Below, in pieces: positions 52,395 to 59,773 of a DNA stretch of 64,000 bases. The notes under the pieces are model-generated. The model saw only the letters and a list, made by a program, of their open reading frames with translations. It made no database searches and had not been told where the DNA came from. Every line of letters starts with the position of its first letter. Within the stretch, counting starts at the first letter, position 1. Both the position numbers and the translations under genes were made by a program. Origin of the DNA: Candidatus Krumholzibacteriota bacterium (GTDB taxonomy: Bacteria > Krumholzibacteriota > Krumholzibacteriia > Krumholzibacteriales > Krumholzibacteriaceae); NCBI GenBank assembly GCA_016933255.1, contig JAFGBF010000006.1, forward strand, positions 1 to 64,000. The letters run 5' to 3'.

Positions 52395-53372
52395 TTGAAA
52401 AGAAAAGTAGTTGTAACCGGTGCGGCTGGATTTATAGGATCTCACCTGTGCGAAAGGCTTCTTGATGATGGATATATCGTGACAGGTATCGATTCATTCA
52501 CTGATTATTATGATCCGGAAAGGAAGAGGGGTAATATCAGGGCTTCTCTTTCCAGGGACGGGTTTGATCTTGTCGAAGAAGATATCAACAAATGCGATCT
52601 TGCCGGCGTTTTCAAGGGTGCCGAAACAGTATTTCATCTCGCGGCGCAGGCGGGAGTCCGAAGAAGCTGGGGGAGCGAATTCTCGTTTTATATTGACTCG
52701 AATATCCTTGCTACGCAGAAGATCCTTGAAGCGTTGAGAGAGGTCGGGGGAGTGAGGCTGGTCTATTCGAGCTCCAGTTCTGTGTATGGGGAGACCAGGG
52801 ATCTTCCGATGAACGAGGAGCACCGGCTAAAGCCTGTTTCTCCGTATGGCGCTACGAAGCTTTCCGGGGAAGACCTTTGCGCGCTTTATGATTTTAACTT
52901 TGACCTCTCATACGCCGCGCTTCGTTATTTTACGGTATACGGTCCGCGGCAGAGGCCGGATATGGCGTTCAGCCGCTTCATCACCGCTTCCCTCGAGGGA
53001 GGGGAGATCGAGGTCTATGGCGACGGACGGCAGACGAGGGATTTTACTTTCGTCTCCGATGCTGTAGAAGCGAATATCCTTGCAGCGCGGTACACAGGTG
53101 ATGAAAAGATATTCAATATAGGCGGAGGCAGCCGCGTGTCTGTGCTGGACGTACTCGAGATCATCAGGAAAGAGACCGGTAAAGAGGTAAAAACATCATT
53201 TCTCGAGCGGGCAAAAGGTGATGTTCTCGACACATGGGCGGATACGACGAGGGCTTCTTCAGAACTCGGGTTCGCCCCTGCCGTAAAACTTGAAGAAGGT
53301 CTTGCGAAAGAAGTGGCATGGTACAAGGACCTGATCAGAAACCGTAATGGGAGGCAGGGATTTGGAAAATAA
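52395..53372 (+). CDS. NAD-dependent sugar epimerase (UDP-glucose/UDP-glucuronate 4-epimerase type)
   Basis: A 325-residue extended short-chain dehydrogenase acting on nucleotide sugars in the cytoplasm. The NAD-binding motif GAAGFIGSHLCERL is at 9-22, the catalytic triad lies in SSSSVYGE and SPYGATK, and the substrate region has YFTVYGPRQRPDMAFSRF, typical of UDP-glucuronate or UDP-galactose 4-epimerases. Exact substrate cannot be read. TTG 52395 is preceded by GGAAGGAG. The next gene overlaps its end by 11 bases if TTG 53362 is used. Confidence 0.9.
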   Translation: MKRKVVVTGAAGFIGSHLCERLLDDGYIVTGIDSFTDYYDPERKRGNIRASLSRDGFDLVEEDINKCDLAGVFKGAETVFHLAAQAGVRRSWGSEFSFYIDSNILATQKILEALREVGGVRLVYSSSSSVYGETRDLPMNEEHRLKPVSPYGATKLSGEDLCALYDFNFDLSYAALRYFTVYGPRQRPDMAFSRFITASLEGGEIEVYGDGRQTRDFTFVSDAVEANILAARYTGDEKIFNIGGGSRVSVLDVLEIIRKETGKEVKTSFLERAKGDVLDTWADTTRASSELGFAPAVKLEEGLAKEVAWYKDLIRNRNGRQGFGK

Positions 53373-54303
53373 TAGAAAATATTATATTTCGGTCATTATC
53401 CCTCTTTTTAACGAGGCGGATAGTATTGTGGAACTGTATTCCATGCTGATTCTGGCGCTTGGGAAAATATCGGAAAAATACGAACTGATATTTGTAGATG
53501 ACGGCTCGACTGACGGATCCCTGGGAATCATAAGAAAACTCAGAGACAAGGATACAAGGGTAAAGATAATCAGCTTCAACAGAAACTACGGAAAGTCTCC
53601 GGCTTTGTCAGAAGGGTTCGAGGCTGCGAAGGGAGATATTGTCGTCACGATAGATGCCGATCTGCAGGATAATCCGGATGAGATCCCGGGGATGATAGAG
53701 AAACTCGATCAGGGGTATGACCTGGTCTCCGGATGGAAGAAGTACAGAAAAGACCCGATTACCAAGACGCTTCCTTCAAGAGTCTTCAATTTCTTTACCG
53801 CCATGATAACCGGAATAAAACTTCACGATATAAATTGCGGACTGAAAGTCTACAGGCGCGAAGTGATAAAACGGATACACGTCTACGGTGAGCTGCACAG
53901 GGTGATCCCGGTCCTTGCGGGCTGGGAAGGTTTCCGGATCGGAGAACAGCAGGTCAGCCACTTTGAAAGGAAATACGGTCACAGCAAATATGGGATGAAA
54001 AGGTTCCTTAACGGGATATTCGATCTTACAACTGTCATGTTCATTACCAGGAGATCTACTACTCCTCTGCATTTTTTCGGAAGAATTGCAGTATTCTTTT
54101 TCGGAGTAGGGGGGCTGATCAATCTTTATTTTCTTCTTCAGTGGATATTCGGCAAGGGTCTTCATGTCAGGCCTCTGATGGTAGGCGGACTGGTAATGCT
54201 TGTAATTGCAGTACAGATAGCGTCAATAGGCTTACTCGCCGAACTCTTTTCCTCTAATCTGAAGAGCACCTATTCCTATCGTGAGTACCTGATAGATGAT
54301 TGA
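53362..54303 (+). CDS. GtrB/ArnC-type polyprenyl-phosphate glycosyltransferase
   Basis: A GT2 enzyme of about 313 residues with two C-terminal membrane helices (about 235-255 and 265-295). The catalytic domain shows SVIIPLFNEADSI, FVDDGSTDGS, NRNYGKSPALSEGFE and DADLQDNPDEI, the signature of enzymes that load a sugar onto undecaprenyl phosphate at the cytoplasmic face. NCGLKVYRREV and an FERKYGHSKYGMKRF loop fit the same group. TTG 53362 is preferred over ATG 53347 because GGGAGGCAGGGA lies directly upstream. It overlaps the epimerase gene and the next GT4 gene, so the three form one translational unit. Confidence 0.92.
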   Translation: MENNRKYYISVIIPLFNEADSIVELYSMLILALGKISEKYELIFVDDGSTDGSLGIIRKLRDKDTRVKIISFNRNYGKSPALSEGFEAAKGDIVVTIDADLQDNPDEIPGMIEKLDQGYDLVSGWKKYRKDPITKTLPSRVFNFFTAMITGIKLHDINCGLKVYRREVIKRIHVYGELHRVIPVLAGWEGFRIGEQQVSHFERKYGHSKYGMKRFLNGIFDLTTVMFITRRSTTPLHFFGRIAVFFFGVGGLINLYFLLQWIFGKGLHVRPLMVGGLVMLVIAVQIASIGLLAELFSSNLKSTYSYREYLIDD

Positions 54304-55450
54304 CGAACCAGGAAATAACAGGTCCAGGATCTGTCTTATCGGTCCAGCTCCTCCTTACCGGGGAGGTATCTCCCACTACAATACCTGTCTTGCGGGGGAA
54401 CTCTCGAAGAATCACGATGTTCATATGGTCAATTACAGCAGGCTCTACCCAGAGTTTCTATTTCCGGGAAAGACCCAGTTTGATGAAGGTGAAGGCTCTC
54501 TGGCTGTCGAGTCGAAACGGATCGTTGATTCTGTCAACCCGTTAAGCTGGGTGAAGGCGGGGTTTTATATCGCCGGCCTCAGGCCTGAGGTTACTATCGT
54601 ACAGTGGTGGCATCCGTATTTCGCTCTTGCTCTCGCCAAGATCTGTGCGATCATAAAAATAATGCGCAGGGGGAAGGTCGTCTTTATCTGTCATAATGTC
54701 CTTCCCCACGAAAATTCTCCATTCGGCCGCGTGCTCTCATCGATTGCCTTTCTGAGCGCAGACGGGTTTGTAGTACAGTCGAGGGAAGATCTTGAAAATC
54801 TCTCTGCGATCAAAAAGAACCCGAAGGCGGTCTACCATCCCCATCCGATCTATGATTTTTTTAAAACGGAAGATATCGATAAAGCCCGGGCGAGGAATCT
54901 GACAGGCCAGCCTGAAGGGCCTCTTCTTCTGTTCTTTGGTTATATCCGGCAATACAAGGGACTCGACTATCTGTTGAAAGCGATGCCGGAGATACATCGC
55001 TCTACCGGAGCCCGTCTGCTTGTTGTGGGAGAGTTCTACGAGGACAGCAGACGCTATTTCGATCTTGTCTCAGAGCTCGGAATAGGGGGATTTGTGGAAT
55101 TTGTAGACCGGTACGTTGGAAACAATGAAGTAGGCAGATATTTTATCGCGTCGGACCTTGTGATGCTTCCTTACATTTCAGCGACTCAAAGCGGGATAGC
55201 CCAGATCGCTCTGGCTTTTGACCGTCCGATGGTCGCTACGTCGGTAGGAGGGCTGCCGGAAGTCGTTTCTGAAGAGAAGACAGGGTTTATAGTCCCTCCT
55301 TCAGACCCCGATGCGATCTCGAAAGCTGTGATCCGCTTTTTCAGGGACGGGTGGAATGAGAAGATGGTTCCGAATTTTGATAAAGAGAAAGAACGATTTT
55401 CATGGAAGGCCATGGTCTCCGTGATCGAAGGCCTGGTCGCAAAGCTGTAA
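54296..55450 (+). CDS. GT4 family glycosyltransferase
   Basis: A 384-residue GT-B enzyme. The N-terminal half shows IGPAPPYRGGISHYNTCLAG, which is typical of a GT4 group found in exopolysaccharide clusters. The C-terminal half shows FFGYIRQYKGLDYLLKAM and the donor-site block LPYISATQSGIAQIALAFD followed by GGLPEVV. The usual EGFG motif is replaced by the SATQSG form. Start ATG overlaps the preceding gene by eight bases. The sugar and linkage are unknown. Confidence 0.9.
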   Translation: MIDEPGNNRSRICLIGPAPPYRGGISHYNTCLAGELSKNHDVHMVNYSRLYPEFLFPGKTQFDEGEGSLAVESKRIVDSVNPLSWVKAGFYIAGLRPEVTIVQWWHPYFALALAKICAIIKIMRRGKVVFICHNVLPHENSPFGRVLSSIAFLSADGFVVQSREDLENLSAIKKNPKAVYHPHPIYDFFKTEDIDKARARNLTGQPEGPLLLFFGYIRQYKGLDYLLKAMPEIHRSTGARLLVVGEFYEDSRRYFDLVSELGIGGFVEFVDRYVGNNEVGRYFIASDLVMLPYISATQSGIAQIALAFDRPMVATSVGGLPEVVSEEKTGFIVPPSDPDAISKAVIRFFRDGWNEKMVPNFDKEKERFSWKAMVSVIEGLVAKL

Positions 55451-55468
55451 GCGGAAGGCGGGTTTAGA

Positions 55469-56353
55469 TTGAACGAAACAGTCCTTGATGTGATTATTCT
55501 GAACTGGAATGGAGAGGGGGTCATCGTTCCCTGCCTTAGATCCCTTGCCGCGGTAAGATCCCCCGCCTTGAGAATTACAGTCGTGGACAATGCTTCTACA
55601 GATTCTTCAGTAGAGATGATAAGGGAGAAGTTCCCTGAAGTGGAGATCATCGTCAACAGCAGCAACCTTCTATTTGCTGAGGGAAACAATGTGGGGATCA
55701 GGCATGTTATAAATAACGGAGGCAGATATATTCTCCTGCTGAACAATGACACGGAAGTCGATCCGGAGTTTGCGGAAAGGATGATGGAAGCTTTCTCGCA
55801 TCCCGAAGTAGGGATAGTCGGGCCCAAGATATATTTTTTCGATGATCCTTACCGCATCTGGTACGGGGGAGGAGTCTTTATCCCCGGCATCTGGATACCA
55901 AGGCACAGAAGGATAAGGAAGAAGGATGGCGGAAGGGGCGGCAGGAGCGGTGAAACCGGGTGGGTGACGGGATGCGCCATGCTTGTAAAAAAAGAAGTGA
56001 TCGACGATATTGGACTTCTCGACAGGTCATATACGATCTACTGTGAAGATATTGATTTCTGTCTCAGGGCTAAAGATGCCGGATGGAAATCTTTCTATGA
56101 AGATTCTGCAAAGGTCTGGCACAAGGTCAGTTCAAGCAGCGGCGGGGGTATGACTCCGTTCAAGCTGGAGAACCGCCTGGCGAGCACGTACAGGCTTTTT
56201 GTCAGATACCGGTCTTTCCTGTGGCGTATTATCGTTTTTCCGGTTCATTTGACCCTTTATCTGCTGCTTCTGTCCGGTTTGATCCTTTCAGGCAGGTGGT
56301 CCCTTGCGAAAGGGGCTCTTAGGGGCATCCGGAGGATAGTATCTCCGGAGTGA
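55469..56353 (+). CDS. GT2 family glycosyltransferase (rhamnosyltransferase-like)
   Basis: A 294-residue GT-A fold enzyme: VIILNWNGEGVIVPCLRSL at the start, VDNASTDSSVEMI, LLLNNDTEVDPEF (DxD-like region NND) and WVTGCAMLVKKEVIDDIGLLD then YCEDIDFCLRAKDAGW (ED motif of the catalytic base). The C-terminus carries a hydrophobic stretch (about 250-275) that may attach it to the membrane. This subgroup often transfers rhamnose or a related sugar. TTG 55469 follows GGAAGGCGGG. It ends the epimerase-GtrB-GT4-GT2 block; a 230-base gap follows. Confidence 0.88.
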   Translation: MNETVLDVIILNWNGEGVIVPCLRSLAAVRSPALRITVVDNASTDSSVEMIREKFPEVEIIVNSSNLLFAEGNNVGIRHVINNGGRYILLLNNDTEVDPEFAERMMEAFSHPEVGIVGPKIYFFDDPYRIWYGGGVFIPGIWIPRHRRIRKKDGGRGGRSGETGWVTGCAMLVKKEVIDDIGLLDRSYTIYCEDIDFCLRAKDAGWKSFYEDSAKVWHKVSSSSGGGMTPFKLENRLASTYRLFVRYRSFLWRIIVFPVHLTLYLLLLSGLILSGRWSLAKGALRGIRRIVSPE

Positions 56354-56518
56354 CCCTGTCTTCCGGCGTCTTTCGCAGGCTGTCGTTCCTGCGGGTATCC
56401 TTACGGAAATATCGTAAATCCGATCTCCGGCCTTTCAACAAGGCTCCCGCCTTTTCCCATTCAGGAAACTCCTTCAGCCAAGAGGGTATACGCCGGCGGG
56501 CCATATTGATTTTGAAGG

Positions 56519-56547
56519 TTTACTAGAGTCGGGGAAAATGCTATCAT
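56519..56547 (+). promoter_or_regulatory. Possible sigma70 promoter for yfhO-dpm1 block
   Basis: TTTACT (56519-56524) and TATCAT (56542-56547) are separated by exactly 17 bases, about 37 bases before the yfhO start and within the only sizeable gap of the glycan cluster. The 56354-56583 gap holds nothing else convincing. Confidence 0.55.
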
Positions 56548-56583
56548 TGTTGAAATTGAGTATATGATCCGAGGAGGCTGTAT

Positions 56584-59055
56584 TTGTCAAAAATAGTCAG
56601 GTCGGGTGGTCAGAACCAGCCCGGGATCGACCCTGTGGCTTTCTTTGATTCGAGTTCCGGATGGCGGAAGGCTCTGGTCGTGGCGCTCGTTCTCGTTGCC
56701 GTCCTGTCGATTCTTATGCCGGAGCTGATCTTTCAGGGAAATATTTTTCTTGTCCCCGATACAAAAGCTCCGATCAGTTTCAGTGAAGTGGGCAGGAGGT
56801 CTCTCGAATCAGGCAGCTATCCTCTCTGGAACCCGTATATATTCTGCGGGATGCCCAGTTATCCAAGCCTCTCCTATACTCCATACGTCTATCCGGTCTC
56901 GTTCGTGACTTATATGCTTCAGAGGTATCTGGGATTCCCGGAAATGACCTGGCTGCTGATTCACTATATAATGGCGGGGGCAGGGGTATACCTCCTGCTG
57001 CGTTCTTTTGGGGTCAGAAGCTCGATATCGCTTCTCTCGGGCATACTTTTTATGATAATGCCCAATCTTATGGCCAACGGAGCAAACGGACACGGTTCGC
57101 AGGCCTGTGCCGTGGCGTACATGCCGTTTGCCTTTCTATTCTGCAGAAAGATCCTTTCGGGCAGAAGAAGACAGGTCAACGCAGGCCTTCTCGCTGTTGT
57201 ACTGGGTCTTCAGATGCTCCGGGGGCATGTTCAGATATCGTATTACACATATCTTTTGACCGGGCTGTTTTTTCTCATGGAATCTATTCACCTCGCCAGG
57301 ATGAGAAAAGGAAAAGAGATCGCCGTCAACTTCGGCTTCATAGCCGGCGCGGTGCTTGTCTCGATCGGGATAGCCTCAGTGCTGGTTTTTCCCGTCAGGG
57401 AGTACGCCGATTATTCGATACGGGGAGGAACCGAAGGCGGCCTCGATTACGACTACGCGACAGGATGGAGCCTTCCTCCAAAGGAACTGCTCACCCTTGT
57501 TTTTCCCTGGGCATCGGGATTCGGCAAGACGACCTACTGGGGAAAAATGCCTTTTACCGACTACCCCAACTATCTCGGAGCGGTCGCAGCTGTTTTCTCG
57601 GTCATAGGCCTTATAATCGTCCGCAACAGATGGAAGTGGTATCTGGCGGTCATCATAATAGTATCTACGTTGATCAGTTTTGGAAGGTTTTTCCCTGTTT
57701 TTTACGATCCGTTGTTCAGATTCCTTCCTTTTTTCAATAAATTCAGGGTTCCCGTGATGATCCTTATAGTACAGCAGCTCGCTTTCGTCGTATTGATGGG
57801 TATCGGGATCGAGGAATATCTACAATCCGTTTCAAGAGAAGAACTTCCGGCGATCCTCAGGAAAGAAAAGATCAGATGGGTCCTAGCTATTTCCGCGATA
57901 CTGCTGCTATTGGTCATTGCTGCTTCAAAAGGTATCCAGCAGAACCTCTCAGGGAGCGAGGCGGTCAGAGGGAGAGTAAGTCCGGGATGGATAAGAATGG
58001 CAGTCTCGGCTTATTCAGCAGACCTGATCAGAACGGTTTTCTTCTTCTTTGCAGTAATCTCATCTCTCTTTTTTATTTCCTGGAAAAAGCCAAAAAACGG
58101 ATTGATAGTCATTGTCCTGGCCGTTCTGCTCGTGCTGGATCTCTATTCAGTAGATCAATCGATACTGCACCCCGAAAAGACATGGAAGACGGAGAACTTC
58201 AGGATCATAAGATCCGCATCGGCAAAAGATGCGTACAAGAAACCAAACAGGATGGCAGAATATCTTTCCGGAGACTCTTCGTATTTTCGTATATTTCCGA
58301 TCCCCGATGCGAGACCCGGAAGCTGGAGCCATAATTCTTACCCGTTCAGTGATAACAGCTACATGATGTCGGGGATATTCTCATTGGGCGGATATCACGC
58401 TGCCAAGCTGAAAAATTATCAGGATGTCATGGACGTGATCTTTGCCAGCTTCAACAGAGGTGTCATTCCGAGACAGATACTTAATATGCTTGGTGTGAAA
58501 TATTTTATAGCGACGCATCCCGTTTTTCCCGAGAGATCCGCCTATTCGCTTGTCCATCAGGAAGAAAACGTTTACATCTACAGCAATCCCGAACTCCTTC
58601 CCAGGCTCTTCTTCGTCGACAGGATCAAAATTATGAAAAAGAGTGAGGCACTCCTGTCTCTGCTCTCCAAATCCTTTGATCCATCGCGCGAAGTCATTCT
58701 GCAGTCAATGCCTGCGGTAGAGATAGAATCGGCGGAGGGGAGCAGCGCAGAGATAACCAGCTATGGCCTTAACTCGATCAAGATCGATGCTCATATTGAA
58801 AAGCCGTGCATAATGGTACTCAGCGAGATCGATTACCCGGACTGGAAAGTGTTTGTCGATGGAGCGCGCGGGGAGATACTGACTGCCGACTATTGCATCA
58901 GGGCTGTCGCTCTTGATCCGGGCGACAAAAAGATAGAATTCAGGTTTGAATCTCCTGTCCTGAAAAGATCTCTTCTGCTTTCGGTGATTTCTTTTGCTTT
59001 TGCATTCCTGACCGTTACTGTCTCGATCGTCTTGACCGGAAGAAAGGGGGGCTGA
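56584..59055 (+). CDS. YfhO-family membrane protein (GT-C-like)
   Basis: An 823-residue membrane protein with about 12-13 hydrophobic segments followed by a soluble C-terminal domain (about 590-790) and a last membrane helix. The early loop VPDTKAPISFSEVGRRSLESG and PLWNPYIFCGMPSYPS is typical of YfhO proteins; the acidic residues there may act as in GT-C enzymes. In Firmicutes, YfhO proteins take part in glycosylation of lipoteichoic acids or lipid-linked sugars. TTG 56584 is preceded by GAGGAGG. The following Dpm1-type gene starts one base after its stop, which suggests donor synthase and user are made together. Confidence 0.85.
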   Translation: MSKIVRSGGQNQPGIDPVAFFDSSSGWRKALVVALVLVAVLSILMPELIFQGNIFLVPDTKAPISFSEVGRRSLESGSYPLWNPYIFCGMPSYPSLSYTPYVYPVSFVTYMLQRYLGFPEMTWLLIHYIMAGAGVYLLLRSFGVRSSISLLSGILFMIMPNLMANGANGHGSQACAVAYMPFAFLFCRKILSGRRRQVNAGLLAVVLGLQMLRGHVQISYYTYLLTGLFFLMESIHLARMRKGKEIAVNFGFIAGAVLVSIGIASVLVFPVREYADYSIRGGTEGGLDYDYATGWSLPPKELLTLVFPWASGFGKTTYWGKMPFTDYPNYLGAVAAVFSVIGLIIVRNRWKWYLAVIIIVSTLISFGRFFPVFYDPLFRFLPFFNKFRVPVMILIVQQLAFVVLMGIGIEEYLQSVSREELPAILRKEKIRWVLAISAILLLLVIAASKGIQQNLSGSEAVRGRVSPGWIRMAVSAYSADLIRTVFFFFAVISSLFFISWKKPKNGLIVIVLAVLLVLDLYSVDQSILHPEKTWKTENFRIIRSASAKDAYKKPNRMAEYLSGDSSYFRIFPIPDARPGSWSHNSYPFSDNSYMMSGIFSLGGYHAAKLKNYQDVMDVIFASFNRGVIPRQILNMLGVKYFIATHPVFPERSAYSLVHQEENVYIYSNPELLPRLFFVDRIKIMKKSEALLSLLSKSFDPSREVILQSMPAVEIESAEGSSAEITSYGLNSIKIDAHIEKPCIMVLSEIDYPDWKVFVDGARGEILTADYCIRAVALDPGDKKIEFRFESPVLKRSLLLSVISFAFAFLTVTVSIVLTGRKGG

Positions 59056-59056
59056 G

Positions 59057-59773
59057 GTGGAAGCACTGGTCGTTATTCCCACTTATAATGAAAAGGAAAA
59101 TGTCAAAAAAATTATCAAAGCCGTTCTGAAGCAGGATGATGGTGTTGAGATACTGATCATTGATGATAATTCTCCCGATGGAACAGGAAAGATCGTCGAT
59201 GAGATGGCGGAGTCGGAATCGCGGATCCATATCATTCACAGGAAAGGAAAACTTGGGCTTGGGTCAGCGTATATAGCTGGGTTTAAGTGGGCACTTGCGG
59301 AGACCGATGCAAAGTATGTGTTCGAGATGGATGCTGATTTTTCACATGACCCGAAAGATATCAGGCATTTTCTCGAAGCGATAAAGGATAACGACCTTGT
59401 GATAGGTTCACGGTATCTTGACGGGATACGGGTCGTGAACTGGCCGTTAAGCAGGCTGATACTCAGTACCGGGGCGAATATATATACCGAGATCGTGACC
59501 GGACTTCCCCTGAAGGATTCCACCGGAGGCTTTAAATGTTTTCGGAGGGAGACCCTGGCCGGGCTTCCTCTGGATACGATCAAAAGCGACGGGTACTCAT
59601 TTCAGATCGAAATGAATTTTTTATGCTGGAAAAAAGGTTTCAGAATCAAGGAAATACCGATAATATTCTCTGACAGGATAGTTGGGGTATCCAAGATGTC
59701 AAAGAAGATCATATGGGAAGCGGCGTTTATGGTCTGGCGCCTGCGGTTTATGTCTCCCCGTCGATGGAAATAA
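59057..59773 (+). CDS. Dpm1-type polyprenyl-phosphate mannosyl/glycosyl synthase
   Basis: A 238-residue soluble GT2 enzyme without C-terminal membrane helices. VVIPTYNEKENVKKII at the start, IDDNSPDGTGKIVDEMA, GKLGLGSAYIAGFKWAL, MDADFSHDPKDI (DADxSHxP) and STGGFKCFRRETL are hallmarks of polyprenol monophosphomannose synthases (Dpm1 and the catalytic half of mycobacterial Ppm1). It likely transfers mannose from GDP-mannose to undecaprenyl phosphate. GTG 59057 follows GAGG overlapping the yfhO stop. The GDP-mannose genes at 23009-25517 could supply it. The substrate is inferred from family only; glucose is an alternative. Confidence 0.9.
   Translation: MEALVVIPTYNEKENVKKIIKAVLKQDDGVEILIIDDNSPDGTGKIVDEMAESESRIHIIHRKGKLGLGSAYIAGFKWALAETDAKYVFEMDADFSHDPKDIRHFLEAIKDNDLVIGSRYLDGIRVVNWPLSRLILSTGANIYTEIVTGLPLKDSTGGFKCFRRETLAGLPLDTIKSDGYSFQIEMNFLCWKKGFRIKEIPIIFSDRIVGVSKMSKKIIWEAAFMVWRLRFMSPRRWK

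Noticed and set aside
56319-56504. Small minus-strand open frame of 61 codons partly in the gap before yfhO
   Set aside because: It is protein-like at its start and lies mostly in intergenic sequence, but has no ribosome-binding site and overlaps the end of the GT2 gene. Conservation in relatives would be needed to accept it.
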